Shown: positions 37,989 through 51,654, numbered from the stretch's first letter. The stretch: DNA of 64,000 bases from Edolisoma coerulescens (GCA_013397115.1 VWZW01002569.1:434001-498000), one strand, 5' to 3'. Notes: a model not told the origin generated them from the letters alone. Numbers and translations are program-made.

Positions 37989-39078
37989 TGTGACAAGGTT
38001 TTGGTAGCGAGGGAGTTACGGAGTGTCTTCTGGGAGAAGCTGCCAGAAGCTTCCCCCATTTCCAAAAGAGCCTATGCCAGCTGACTCCAGGATGGATCTG
38101 CTGCTGGCCAAGGCTGAACCCGTCAATGATAGCAGCACCTCTGGGATAACAGATTTAACAAGGGGTAAAAAAACTGCTGTGCAAGAGAAGCCTGGACAGA
38201 AACATGAGAACATGTGAGCAAAACACTCCTGCAGACACCAAGGATGGTAAAGAAGAGTGTGGAAGAGGTGTTCCAGGTGCTGGGGTTGAGATTCCCCCGC
38301 AGCCCTTGTTACAGACCACAGTGCAGCAGGTTGTCCCTCTGAAGCCCATGGAGGACCATGGGGATGCAGAGATCTGCCTGCAGCCCATGGAGGATCCCAC
38401 GCTGTATCAGGTCAGTGCCCAAAGGCGGCTGTGAACCCATGGGAAGCCTATGATGGAGCAGGCTCCTGGCAGGACCTGTGGCCGCATGGAGAGAGGAGCC
38501 TGCAGTGGTTTGCTGGCAGGAGTTGTGACCCCATGGGGGATGCACTCTGGAGCAACATGTTCCTGAAGGACTGCATCCTGAGTAGGGACCCACACTGGAG
38601 CAATTCGTGAAGAACTGCAGCCCATGGGAAGGACTCACACTGTAGAAGTTCATGAAGGTCTGTCTCCCAAGCAAGAGAGTGGGGGAAGGGTGTGAGGAGT
38701 CCTCTTCCTCTAATGAGGAAAGAGTGACAGAGACAAGGTGTGATGAACTGACCACAGTCCTCATTTCCCACTCCCTTGTGATACTGGGAGGATGAATTAG
38801 GGAAAATAAGGAGTGGGGTTGAGCCTGGGAAGAAGGAAGGATAGGGGCAAGGTGTGATAAGATTTCATTTTATTTCTCATTTCCTAGTCTGATTTAATTG
38901 TTGTCAATTTAATTTCCCCAACCTGAGACTTGCCCATAACAGTAACTGGTGAGTGATCTCTCCTTATCCTTACCCTGATCCACAAGCCTTTTGATATATT
39001 TTCTCTCCTCTGCCCAGCTGAAGAGTGATAGACATCTGTGGTGGGCACCTGGAATCTAGAAAGGGTCAAGCCACAACA
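37989..39078 (+). mobile_element. solo LTR, about 1.1 kb, avian ERV
   Basis: The element starts TGTGACAAGGTTTTGGTAGC and ends with 'gtggtgggcacctgg' followed by 'gggtcaagccacaaca'. Between are many blocks of an avian long LTR I recognise: 'gccagctgactccaggatgg', 'agcacctctgggataaca', repeated 'cagcccatggagga' motifs (near 38345-38395), 'gcaggctcctggcaggacct', 'tgatgaactgaccacag', 'ttttatttctcatttcct' and 'actggtgagtgatctctcc'. There are no gag, pol or env sequences, so it is a solo LTR. I find no clear target duplication. The many overlapping open frames here, mostly minus strand, come from the repeated 'gcagcccatgg' text and are not genes. Confidence 0.93.
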
Positions 39079-39079
39079 C

Positions 39080-40802
39080 TTCCAAAGTCTTTTGCTCGAG
39101 CACTTGAAGTTATGACGCAAATCTCCGAAAAGAGAAAATTCTGTTTATTCAGTGTTGACTAATAGATTATCACTGTTTACCATAACATACCTTTGCTTTT
39201 GATGCAGTCTAGCACAAATTATCTAGCTTCCCAAAGCCTGTATTTTGATTTTATATTGAGCTTGTTATTAACCACAATCAAATATGCAAAGTCATATTCT
39301 AAATTTGTACCTTTTTTCCTGAATGACTGTTATTTTCCAATTAGTCATATTGGTATAATCAAGAATTTGTCAAATTATGTTTTGATTAATGAATTTTTTT
39401 CTGCTATACTTAATAAGCACACAATGGCAATCATCACTGAGAGAAACCTTCTCCCATCTGGGTTTTCATATTATAAAGAATGAATGTGTTATTAACTGGC
39501 TACAATTTTGCTCAGAAACCAACAGATATTATGAACCACAGTCAGAAAGTATGTATAATGACTGTTTGCATGTTTAAACACAAGTGGGTACTTTGCAGCA
39601 TCATTTTATGATTGTTAGCCTAACTCTGAAGACAGTCTTCCGGTAGTCTTTGAGCATATGTTTGAGGAACTGGCAGTTACAGTGGCATTTCTCGAAATAG
39701 TTTCCTCAAAAAAGAGCAAGTTCAATTTTAAAGATACAGATTCCTTTTATGTTCCTATCAGCATGCTTGCAGGAAATAAAGTGGGAGTGGAAAATGCAAT
39801 TAGAAAGTTCTTTCACAACCTTAACTTCTTCTGCTTAACAAAGGAGAAAATTACAAATGATCAAATAATGTCTGGAATTGCTTCATCTGAAGGCTTAGTT
39901 TGAAGTTGCCTTCTGGGATACTGCATATGTTCATTCAAAGTCATATTGTGGGCCTGGCATTGCTGTTGTCTGGTTTTCCAATCTTCTTCTCTCAAAATGA
40001 TAAATGGTTTAGACTGGATGATTTGTGATCCTGGTGTGGGATTTGTTTGTTTGGGTTTTTGTCAGAACAGGAACTGAAGAAATGGTACTGACAAGTGAAA
40101 ATATCTGTGGATCAAAATCAAACACAATTTATATCCAAACACATAAATACTAAAGTAACTGAATTTTATAATGTTTTGTTCATTTTATCTAAACAGAATT
40201 TATTCTGTAATTAATGTGTGTTTTAACTGAATTCTACCTGACCTACTGAAAGCTTTACCAGAACTGATATGCCTCCGTGAGAAGTTCAAGTTCTGATATG
40301 CTAAATTCAGCAAAAAGACATTTTTCCAGAAAGTCTCCTATCAGATGTAGAAGTAAGACCCTTGAATTTCACGATCACATCAGAGAGGAAGTTGGGTAGT
40401 TGACATGAAATATATAGATGTGCCAGATTCTGTGTTCTCATGAAGAGCTTGCATGCTCTATACCATTCACCCTTCTGAAACAGATACCTTAATATTATAT
40501 ATACCACTACCAGCTCTTAGGGGCAGTCATTTGTCTGATATTAAGAAATTCAGACTATCTTCATAGTTTTGTACTTCAATGAAGTGTTATAGCTGGGCTA
40601 CAAGCAAATTAGGGCTTAAATGAGCATTTCACAGCTGCCCAAGTCAATATAGTTAAACACCTGAGGATGCAGATAGACATTAAGAATATTATCGACAGTA
40701 GGACATGGATAAAAGGACAGTTCTGTTGCTTTACTACTAGATCTAGTCAACAATTGCAGAGGAAGTGAATGGAACACAGTAAATATCTCATAGAAGACTT
40801 AT
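39080..40802. other. AT-rich DNA, no gene seen
   Basis: The plus frame at 39658-39903 (81 codons) has a fairly mixed amino-acid make-up but no splice or promoter support. A short 'gactggatgatttgtgatcc' near 40011 may be a last remnant of a CR1 tail. Confidence 0.35.
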
Positions 40803-41213
40803 GGGAGTCATAGGATCACATAATGGGTAAGGTTGGAAGGGTGAGTCAGAATGGGTCATCTGGTCCAACCTCCCTGCCCAAAAAAGGTCATCCCAGAACA
40901 CACGGCGCGGGATTTTGTCTGGATGGTTCTTGAATAGCCCCAGTGAGTGAGACTCCACAGCCTCTTTAGGCAATCTGTTCCAGCGTGTGGGCACCCACAC
41001 AGTAAATAAATTCTTCATCATATTCGGGTGGAACTTCCTGTGCATCTGTTCCTGCCCATTGCCTCTTGTCCTATTGCTTGGCACCACAGCGAAGAGCCTG
41101 GCTTCATCCCCTTGACACCCTCCTTTCATAAATTTATGCACATTGATGAAGTCTCCTCCCAGCTCTTGAGGCTGAAGAGGCTGCTCCAACTAGACTCTGT
41201 AGAAATGAATAAC
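40803..41213 (-). mobile_element. CR1 LINE 3' fragment, minus orientation
   Basis: The plus strand shows antisense CR1 text: 'gagtcataggatcacataat', 'aaggttggaagggtgagtca', 'ctggtccaacctccctgccc', 'tgagactccacagcctcttt', 'ctgttccagcgtgtgggcac', 'attgcctcttgtcctattgc', 'cttcatccccttgacaccct' and 'ctgaagaggctg'. The minus-strand open frame of 133 codons across it is decayed CR1 sequence. Confidence 0.94.
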
Positions 41214-41215
41214 GA

Positions 41216-43802
41216 GAACAACGTGGCAAGAACATGCTCAGTAAAAACAGATGATTTGTATTTGGTGTATAAACGAGACTGTAAGTGCAAGTGTATGATT
41301 AGCTGAACAAGCTCTGTCGAAACTGCTGCTGTTTGTGTGCTGTTATTAGATTTTACTGACAGTTATTCTGTCTCTACAGCTGCTGCTCAGAGTACTACTA
41401 AACAACTAATCTAACTGAATACATGCAGTCACTGGTGTGGAATGCATTTCCAGTTTCTGACTATATATTTACAACTGTATTGTGGGCATTGCCACTACTC
41501 AGAAAAGGGATTCCTATCATGGTCTTTCAAGATATTCTGTCATTTCTGTGGTTGTTTGAATGTAAAAAATTGCTTGGATGGCTGTATCATTCTGTTCATT
41601 GAAATCAAAATCAAAAATGAGTATTCACGAAAATAGAGCTTGGTTTTATCACATCATATTGAGAATGATTAATAAAAAAGTCTAACTTGATACCTTGTTT
41701 CTTTTTCTTTGGTTGATAAAGTAAGATATAATCCATCTTATTTTCAAATTCAAGAGTATCTGATAAAATGAAGAGATAGACTTTATGGCTGATGGATTTT
41801 ATTCTGATCAACAGATGAATGACATCGAGGATATAAATAGAAAGCACATATCCATACTGTGGTTGATCATTCTGTGTTAAAATGAGGCAGCTCACATTTG
41901 AGTAAGTGAAGGAACTCAATGTTCCATCAGAGAAGGGCAAAAAATTATTCTTAGATGAATCTTAATACACGTACATCTGAAGCAGATTATGAATTTAGCA
42001 AGCAGCTTGCATTCCCTCAACATGTTATAACTGTAATTAATATGTCTCTGACTGAGAGATGGTCTGAAAATTTTTTCCTCTCTGTGAAAGACAGGTTGGG
42101 ATAGAAAGTTTTGTTAGGCTGAAATTGGTAATAGCTGCTCTTAAAGGAAGGAGTGACAAATTGGGCAGGGTGAAAACAGTCCGTTTCAGAGAAGCCAAAT
42201 GAGTGTATAATCGAAATTTTCAATTTTCAAGGTTCACTTGAACATTTAAATAAAATGAGCAACTTCATATCATTTCCTCCTCTTCTTTCACAAACACGTA
42301 CATTGTCCCCTTTATTCTCTATTTTTCCAGGTAAAAAGGTACTAATAGAAAAATGAATGGGAGAGCAGGAGTGTTCTTCCTGTTTTGCTGATGGTGGTTG
42401 CTGTTTTTTAACCTTAATGTATATAATGGTATAATGATATTATGATGGATTCCATTTGACATGATTTTTGTTTCTCTGACCTTGGGACTAGAGTCCTCTA
42501 TCAGATGCTACCCAAAACAATTATTTTCATTTAGAACAAAGATTATTGACTGATGAGCTAGCGAAGCAAAACACCATGCTGACCTCCACACCAAGCTAAG
42601 CTGTGGTTGTAGTGTCCTTTTAAAGTCACGCTGTCAGGTCTTGTAAGTTACTGCTTACTTTGAAGTTACAGTCTGAACATATTGAATGCAGCAGGTACAA
42701 TGAAGAGCTTCCTTGCTTACAGTTGGGTATTAATTAATCACCAAATAACCAAAGAAAGACACCTCTCATAATAGGCGACACCAAAAATCCAGGGTGAGGC
42801 TTTCTTGTTTCGGTCAGTGTAGGAAGTATTTACAGAATAAAACAGAACCCAAGAACGCCATCTACAGCAGCTATTCTGTGGCACCATCTGTACTGGTGGG
42901 CTAAAAAAACAATGCCAGAGGCAAGATGATCGTTGTCTGCTAGTTGACAGTACAGTCCCTGGTATATCTTTGATTTATGCCAACCTCAACCCTTTCAGAC
43001 AGTGCCTAGGAATTGGGGTGTTGAGTGATGAAGAACTGTTGCCAGGGTGCAGTACACACAAGACCATTATCTAAGCTGTGCTGTTTGTCCTCAGAAAAAG
43101 AAAAGCACGTTTGAACTATTTTAATTACTGGTTTAGGTGAACTGCTACAACTGTAGTCAATGGCTGCAAAAGTTTAGGTAAGATAAACAGGCAAATAAAT
43201 GCTCAATTTTTAAGCCTTCTCTCCTCTGAGGGTGTTCTGCTACTGATAAAATAAATTTATGATTTAGATGGATTTCAAGTCACTATATCTTACATTTCCC
43301 AGACAGAAATATGCACATCCAAAATGAAGGCTATGCTTCGTCAATGATAGACACCTGGATTCATTCCGCATATTTCCAAAGTTACTCGGCTCCAAAGGCT
43401 AACTCAACCCTTTGTCGAGTTTAGACACCCTTTGTGTGTCCCACTGCACGTCTACTCTTTTAGTTGTGTTGAGCAATAAGCTCTAGATGCTCCTTCTTTG
43501 CATTGCGTTTGTTTTGGGAACTAATTTAGATGAGTGAAACAGACATCAAAAATCTGTTCTGAGATCTCCTTCTCCACATAGCATTGTATTGTGTAGATAG
43601 ACAAAAGAGATAGACAAATGTCTGCATTTTTAAAACGACATAGGGAAGCAACAGTAACACTGGGTGTGATGTTTCCTGGCACACTATTCAGAAAAAGGTG
43701 GTCACCATTTATTTCATAAATGCTATAGACTTCAACTGATATTCTAATAAGTCTTCAAGAAACCGTCTCTTAGTACAAGATACTAATCCAACATACCATT
43801 CT
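41216..43802. other. AT-rich DNA, no gene seen
   Basis: There is no recognisable element. The minus frame at 41611-41940 (109 codons) lacks any splice context and is read as chance. Confidence 0.4.
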
Positions 43803-43962
43803 GGTAGGTTTTCTTGTTGTTGTTTGGGGTTTTGCTTTGTTGTGGGGATTTTTTGTTTGTTTGTTTTTATTTTTGTTTTGCTTGGGGTTTTTGTGTTGGC
43901 TTTTTGTTGTTTTTGATTTGGTTTTCTTGTTGTTGTTGTTCTTGTTTTTGGTTTTTTTTATG
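43803..43962. repeat. GT-rich low-complexity tract
   Basis: About 160 bases consist almost only of T and G on the plus strand, with degenerate TTTG, TTG and TTTTTG units and several GGGG or GGG runs. It includes a (TTG)n run near 43930-43940. It is a strand-asymmetric simple repeat, and the complementary strand is A/C-rich. Confidence 0.9.
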
Positions 43963-46900
43963 TAAGAGGAGATTCTTAAAAAACTCTTGAGATTTCAGTT
44001 AGAAGCAGAAGATACCAGAAGGGCATGCTGATATGCAATCATCAAAGACAATTCAAAATTCTGACTCCAAAGGGGGGGCATGTTCAAATATGGGGATGCA
44101 ATCAGAAAAATTAAAAAATCTCTATTGCACCCTCTCTCCTTTGGCATTTGCACTTTTACCCAATACAGCTTCTTCTTTCTTTTTTGATTTAATTATTTAT
44201 GTATATTTGCCTTTCTCCTTTAAAACTACTTTAAAAAAATCTATTTAAGTATTACTACTGTTGGGGAAAATTCAGGGAAATATCCTTTTACTCTGAAATA
44301 GTAAAGAATTGTATTTTTTCATTTGGTTGTGTTAGCTGCCTTTTCATAAAATAGCTGGAGGCTTTATGTGGGAGTAATGTTTATACATGTCCACCAAAGT
44401 CATTACTTTTCTATTTTTATTCAAGAGGACTGTACACTCCTAGATACAAAGACAGATTCACACAATTGTAATACCTGTGAGCAGTCTTCCACCCTCTCTT
44501 ACTCTCTTACAGGTCAGAGCACCTTCAAGTTAATCAGCATTAGAAAATAAATATATTTTAAAATTACATTCATTATATAGAAAAGTTATAGAGAAAAGTG
44601 ACATTATCCTTTTTCAGTGCCATTTATTCAGCATGTTCTTAATTGGGAAAATTTGTCTTTAACATTTTGCAGTTGTACAACAACAAAAAAAACAATACAA
44701 GAAGAGAAATGCTACCTTAAGAATGAGAACTCTAAATTTCCGCTAACATCTTTCCTTTAGAGAGAGCATATTTACAAGACAAATTTCTGTTGTAATTGAA
44801 GCCATGTTTATTATTATTTTTAATGCATCCAAATCCAAAGGGAATGAAAACTTTAACCTAGGAATTGGCAGATTTTTTTAGTGATTAATATGTTAAAATT
44901 TCCAGACTTCTACATAATAAAACTTTTATAGAGCAGGAATTAATTTAATAATTTGTACAGAGGAAGAAAAAATATGGTGTAAACAAAGAAGGAATGTACA
45001 ATAGAAATTAATTAACTGAAATGTTGCTTAACTGTAGAGATCAGTAACAATAAGGTTAGTCAGGGAGAGAAATGAGTAAGAAATGTGCTGCAGCACTAGC
45101 CTAAAAAGCACTAGCAAAATAATTTGAATTATTTAACATATATTTAACATATTTAGATGTATTAGTATGGAAGTATTTCTGTACTTTGTTTTTAATCTAC
45201 TTTTTAAGGTTATCATCCAGGAAAAATGGCTAAGCAAAAACACAAAAGAAGTTAAAATAGTACATTAAAATGGCAATAAACCTGTGTGTGTGTATGCACA
45301 CACTTCTTTTTATACAAAATGAACATCCATTTTCCAGCAAATAGTTTAAAAATTCCAACTATTCATGCAATCAAGAATCAAGGAATTGTATTGGTCAAAG
45401 AAGATAAATTGTGTTCTTGTGATTTTTGAGGCATTAATAATGCTGATTGATTTCAAAACTGAAAAAAAAAATTCTAAAATGACTGAATGTGCAATAGTGC
45501 CTTGCCTTTAACTGTACCAAGTGTTGATGTCAAATGTGAAGTCAAATTTACAAATCAAGAACTTTTTCTTCTGGTTAATCCATTCCAGCAACAAACATTC
45601 ATCCCTCAGAGCTATCACTGACTCTGAAAATGTTTAAGAACTAGCAAAAACCTAACACATCATGAAAACCATTAAAAACCTCACAAAAATACCTTTTTTT
45701 TTTTTTTCCCCAGTGAAAACCCATTTCAATGATTCTCTTCTGAAACCCTAAACTAAATATCTTTGAAATCCCTCTGAAAGCAAAGAAAAAGTCAGGATGA
45801 TTTCATAAAACTTATGAACAATCTTGCCTTTTCCTTGGACTACTGGTGTACTTAGTGATGAAAGGACACACATACTTCTTTACCATTTAGATAGAACCAA
45901 GATAAAATTTTCAGAGAATAATCCTGTTTCTTAAATTAATGCTCTATATTTCAGATCTTGGCCACATGCAACACACTTCCAAAAGCAATTAACGGTCTGT
46001 CTTTTATTACTTAAAAGTGTTGGGGGTTTTAAAACTTTTAATTATTTTTTTAAAAATGTAAACAAAACCAAGGAAAACTGCACTTGCAGATAGTCACTCT
46101 TTCAGTTTTAGTCAAAGTCTTTACAGCCTCTTCTATGCTGGAGATTTTAGATAACACAGTTGATATGCCATAAATGATACTGTGAGCACAATATATTATC
46201 TCGTACAGTAAAAAAGTTCAGGCTAATCACTAGAGAGGGTGATTTAAGTTAATTTGTTTTATGAACAAGGAGAGATTTCTTCATAACATAGCATTCAGAA
46301 TGCAGAAGTAGTAATTGAACAGATGGGGACAGTAATGCTTTATATCACTCTGGCCAGCTTGGCAAAAATATGTTTGTGCATAGCCTGTGTAAGATGTATA
46401 TTTTAATTCCTGCCTTATATGATAAAGGAGGAACAGTTAGGAATATGCTGCTCTGAAGAATTTATTCCTAGCTGACCAATAGGTAATTTAAAAGTTATTA
46501 TTGTGAAAAAGTCACATTTGCATAATCAGTATTCTTATATGGAAAGGCAATAAGCAAAGTTTTTCAAGGGCAAATTTATGCAGAAAAATATACCAAAGGT
46601 TGCTAAATACAAAGATATGTTCTCTGGCTCCAGAAATCCACAAATTGCTGGAAGGTATGAGTGTTTCTGGAGAAATACTCCTATGTACTTGACTTGCTCC
46701 TAGGCTCCTCTGTGGGCATTCACTGTTGGCTGTTGGAAAGAGTGGACTCCACATTCTTAATTTGTCCAAAGCTAGAGCAACTTCTTGAAGGTCAGCCTTT
46801 CTGTGAGCACTGACAAAAACTGCTCATAACTTCTCACTGTTAATGGCTCATGTAACCATTATTGCTTTACAGACAGAATAATGACAGTCACAGCCCTTTA

Positions 46901-48596
46901 AATAACTAGATGAAGATAAAATATAGATATTAATTGTCTGTGCAAATATAACTATAAAGCACTACTAATTTCGTTCAAATTAACAGCATTCTCTTTCAGA
47001 TAGTACTAATATTATTGTGCCACTCCAAACTGCAGTATGCAAGTCTAAGCTTGTGGCTGGAGTAAAAATAAATCCCACTTTTTATTGCATTATGTGAGTC
47101 CACAATTCCCTTTGTAGAGTTCAACCAGTTTATTAACTTGTCTGTTTTGCACTTTCTTCTACTTTGTAATGATCATAATAGTATGAAGCTTTTTGGGAAG
47201 GTTATATAAACCAGAAGAAATTTCTCACCATCTAATCCTGTTTACAATATTGTGATTGAGTGTATAAGGACTTACTCAAGTATTAAACCTGTTGGAAAGT
47301 ACAATGAATTGAAACACCATTGGAGCAGGTCCATAGGATTAAAAATGCTGCTCAGACTTTATTACAGTTCTACTAGAGATTAGTTCAAATTCAGATCAGT
47401 TATTAAACCAGTGCACACCTAGAAAAATAAGAATTTCACAAGTTGCTCAGGCATGCAGCTGCCCAATGGCACACTCCTTATTCAGTTAGCAGGACTTTAT
47501 ATGACATGCAACCCTGCTTCACAGAGGTTCAACATGCTAAAAGGCATGCCAAGTGATCTGTGAAGTGTTAAACTTATTCAGATAAATGTTAGATAAATTT
47601 GTTAAATGGGAGATTGTGAGAAATTTTGCTCATTAGGAAACGCTACAAAGTTTTTAGTGTCCACCCAAAACATGTTAGCTAGATTAGCTAAGGTTTGAGT
47701 ATTATTTTCTTTAAACATTGAATTGGCTTTCTGAAATGCCTTAGTGTTTCTTCCAGGCAATTATGTAGTTTGGAACACTCACGTCTTCTTTGGAAGTAAG
47801 CTTCCTTAACGAGAGCCGAAAGGCAGAATCACTTGTCACTCGCTGTGTACCGGATAAAAAAAACCTACTTCATCACAACTTTCTTTGATTTATTAGTGTA
47901 CTTTAATTTAGAAAGGCATACATGGCTTACACTTTTTAAGATTTAATACCTGAGTTTGCTTTTCTCTTGTTTTCTATTACTCACAAGAGTAACTGTGCAT
48001 TCATTCTGTTTCTTCTAATAGAGAAGCAACACTTATATAAGGAAATTTGGCTTACACTTCTTTATTTCTAACCATAAGACTTTTCAAATCTTGCAGTCCA
48101 TTTTTGGCCCCTGGTAGCCTGAAATGAAAAACCAGGATTCATAGACAGTTTATTCCCTCATCTGATGAAGTCAACCAATAGCATTACGCAGATAAAAATG
48201 CAAGACCTACAAAACACAGCACTGTTTATAAGGCACGTTGCATTTAGTTCCTGGGTTTACTCAATTGCCTGAATTCCAAAACTTTTCTGTTTAAACAAAA
48301 GCAAAGTAATAAATTTTTAAAAGAATTTTATGAAAGACCTGTAATCCATACTTAAATAATATTTTCAATATTTCTGCTGTCTCTAAGATGAATTTGCCAT
48401 CTCAAGCAGTAATATTGCACCAATTTTGTATCTCATCATCTGGCAAAACAACAAAACTCTTAAAAAATTTATAAGTTTTAAAAGTATGTTTTATTTTCTG
48501 TTGTGTTACAAGTAATTAAAATTCTTCACCATCTTTGAGTAACATGAATTTCATTTTTCAGGAATGTTCTTCCAAAAGTAAGCGTCTCTTTTTTTT

Positions 48597-48598
<2 letters not shown>
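43963..48598. other. AT-rich DNA, no gene seen
   Basis: There is no supported gene. A short TG-type run with a mirrored CA run ('gtgtgtgtatgcacacac') lies near 45283-45302. A 16-base T run with CCCCAG lies near 45692-45713 but has no donor downstream. A segment near 48160-48250 has the mixed texture of a conserved noncoding element. Confidence 0.4.

Positions 48599-48651
<53 letters not shown>
48599..48651. repeat. uninterrupted poly(T) tract, 53 bases
   Basis: There are 53 consecutive T residues, preceded by a C and a further T run. No retrotransposon or retrogene body was recognised on either side. The sequence to the right (48652-48850) would be the body of any minus-strand retrocopy with this as its A-tail, but no canonical AATAAA is present at the right distance. 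The exact length is unreliable in most assemblies. Confidence 0.97.
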
Positions 48652-49560
48652 CCCTAGAGCAAGCAGTTATTAATTTTATAAACCCAAACAACTTCTTCCG
48701 AAGTGCATTTTGCAGTGCCCCGTAGTGCCAGGAATGTCTGCAACCACCAGCTGGTGTTGAAAATCAGACAGGCATGTCCCTTTCATCACAGAGTTTTCTG
48801 AGGGTTATCAGGTGCCTATCTTTGTTAATGGAATCTCAAAAGTACTTTTTCCTCTTGCTTTCCTCACATGCACAAGATATCTCAGCATAAAATTATGGCT
48901 TCATTAAGCTGCTTCTTCATTCAGGATACAAAGAAGTGCTTCTAATCTCTGAATGAGACTGGGACCCACATCTATGTTGTTACAAGAACATTTGCTGGGA
49001 ATATGCATTTGTTTGCAGAATGATTTATATATCATGTTCTTGAAATATATCTACTCAAATCATTCCAAGTATCTTGCTTTTTTTTATTTTTCTCAGATCT
49101 ATTTGCTGTTGAGGTATCTGATTCTTTTCTAGCTAAAATTTTCTACAATATAGCCAGTAAAGATAGGTCTTAATGTGTCCTCTGCTTTCCAGTTCAGACT
49201 CTGTTTTATAATGAACTGATCAATATGACTACATTGATATTTATAAACTTTGAAGATTTCAGCAATCATTTTTCTTTATTGGCTGAGTTATTTTCTTCAC
49301 AGAAATATTCTTACTAACAAATCCTCTTTAATTATGAAGGCAGTAATCTGAAAGCCCTGTAACTTATTTAATTTTTCACTACATAAGGCAGTGAAAATCC
49401 TTCCAAACCGATTATAGAAAAACAGAGTTTGGAAGAGGAACTAATATGAATTATTGTCTATGAAAAAAAAGTGGGTTAATAATAATTCTCCTAATGAAGT
49501 GCAAGGAAACAAAACTCAATTTTGTTGTTTCTTATATGCCCTCATTCTGCTTCTCTGCAG
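48652..49560. other. unassigned sequence
   Basis: The first 200 bases after the T tract are of mixed composition and not recognised; the rest is AT-rich. No gene is supported. Confidence 0.35.
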
Positions 49561-49675
49561 ATGCAGAAAAAGTCCTTCTTCTGATATTATCAAAGATGAA
49601 GAAAACAAAACATCAGCTACTGCATTGGATAACTTTTTATTATCTCATAAATCCAAGCTCTTCTTTTTTTAAAAG
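49561..49675 (+). other. candidate exon, weakly supported
   Basis: A pyrimidine-rich acceptor ending TTCTCTGCAG at 49560 and a moderate donor (AAAAG then GTAACA at 49676) bracket 115 bases. One frame is open throughout (entry with two bases, starting AEKVLLLILSKMKK, exit with two bases). A second frame, starting CRKSPSSDIIKDEEN, stops at 49670-49672, so the segment could instead be a terminal exon. No partner exon in matching phase is identified. Confidence 0.18.
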
Positions 49676-49679
49676 GTAA

Positions 49680-51654
49680 CATTTCTGATAAGACTAGAGG
49701 AATCCAAAATTTTTCTGATGTTCTGAATTCTGCTTAAAAAAAAAAATTTAATTTAAAAAAGCTTCAGAATATGTGCTGTTCAGCTTCATGAAAATATGCT
49801 ATTTCTTTATGTCTGTAATTCTACATCTACTACACATATTTCAAAAGTCACTTGTTAACATTAGAATAATATCATTATTAGGAGAATAAAGAAGCATTTA
49901 CACCATGCTAATCTGTGTTTTGTACTTGTAACGTTGAAACAAGAATGAGAAAGAATGAAAAAGAAAGAGGTAAATGTATAAAGCTCCATGTTTACTTTTA
50001 TATAAAAAATATAGAAACAATTCCTAAAATTTCTGAAGGTCAAAAAACCCTAATACTCAAATAAATCTAGCTGGTGTAAAGAAGGAAACAAAACCCAAAC
50101 AAACAATCTCACAGGTAACAGTAGGAAAACATAGCACGGATATGCATGTAACTGTACCATTAATTGTATCTCCAAACTGAAGAAAATCATTCGAAATCAT
50201 AAAGAAGGATTTAAAAAGTCTTAGAACAATATAAAGAAGAATATAGAGTAGAAAGTAAAGAAAAGAAAAAGCATGTAGTATGGGAAAGGGTGATCACAAA
50301 ATGCCACTGTTTTAAATGATACCAATAAGTAGCAGCAAAAGCAATTGTGAGATACAATAAATGGGTGAACCTGAAGAATTTAATTTTTTGACTGTATATT
50401 AAAATTCTCTAAAGATATTTTTTACAGCAGAAAACTAACAAACAAGCAGTTACCGTAAAGGGAGTATTTGATTAAGCTACGTCTACCTTTGCTGTTCATG
50501 TACAGGTTACAAATGTTTCTTGTGAAATGTTGGTTGGCTTTGAAAAGCAAGCATCATAGAAGTATAACATGAAAGTGGCCCTGATAATTGATATATCTGC
50601 TTTAAACTGCTACCACTGTAATATCCCAGGCAGATATAAAGAACAGTTTTGGAACCAAATAACCATTTATGCAAAATAACCTCATGCTACAAGACAAGCA
50701 GAAAGTGCAATATCAAATTATTCTCCTATTAACTTTCATTTGACTCCTTCTTTAGGGAAGAGAAAAAAGCAAAAGGAAAAAACCTAACCCCCTTAAGAAA
50801 TATTTGTGTATGGCAAACAGTGTCATGAAAAATTGTGCTACATCAAATCAATATCAAACAACTTCTGTTAGTAAACAAGGCTCTTCAATTTGCCCTTCTC
50901 AGCTCCTCACAATCTCCACTGAAAGCTCATTAGGTCTCTGTACTGTCAAATGCATCAAAATGCAACAGATCTCTAGGTCATTGAAGCCTCCAACTTTCTT
51001 TCAAAGAAGGCTATTGGAAGGATCAGGATTCAACTTTAAAATATTTTATGGTATATAGTTCTGGTTGGAACACCTGTAATCAGATAAATCAATTATTTCC
51101 AGAATTGTATTGAAGTAAATACTTGCTTTCCCCTGACTAATAAAAAAAAAAAAAAAAAAATTATGTTTGCCAGCTTTCTGACAAGACAAGTTATATTGTA
51201 CTATTTCTTTTCCTGTAGGAATAAATAAGTAACATCCCACATTTTTCTGTTTTAAACTTTGCATGTTATGGCTTATCAAAATTTGTACCAATAAAACTAT
51301 CAGATGAATGTTGGTGGATAAACAATCCAAAAGGGCAGCAGGCAAAGTCTAGTTACTGGTCACAGTCAGTATGTAGAGTATGACCTGGTTTTGAACATAT
51401 CTTAAGTGTGCTCTATCCAAACAGTAGCACAGTTCAAGCATTATCTAAATATTGCAACTGAATGTTCTCAGCAGAGTATTGTAACATACAGGGCAACTGC
51501 TTGGCTGTATTTTGTTCTCTGAATCTCAGAATCTGTACTTGCTTTTTCCTACCTCCTGGGAAAACACCATATCCTGGGAGTGGATAAAACCACAGAAAAA
51601 TATGTAAGGTAAATCTTACAGATACCTTAGCTGCTATGTTGTTATTTTTTATGT
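49680..51654. other. AT-rich DNA, no gene seen
   Basis: There is no supported gene or element. A run of about 19 A lies at 51141-51159. Confidence 0.45.

Noticed and set aside
38016..38771. Several overlapping open frames of 65-151 codons on both strands
   Set aside because: All lie within the solo LTR at 37989-39078 and arise from its 'cagcccatgg' type repeats.
39658..39903. 81-codon plus frame with mixed composition
   Set aside because: No splice sites, promoter or recognisable domain; length is unremarkable in AT-rich DNA.
40788..41189. 133-codon minus-strand open frame
   Set aside because: It is decayed CR1 sequence in sense orientation, not a host gene.
48557..48572. 16-base segment between TTTTTCAG and GTAAGCG
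   Set aside because: Too short, not a multiple of three, and next to a long T tract that makes chance acceptors common.
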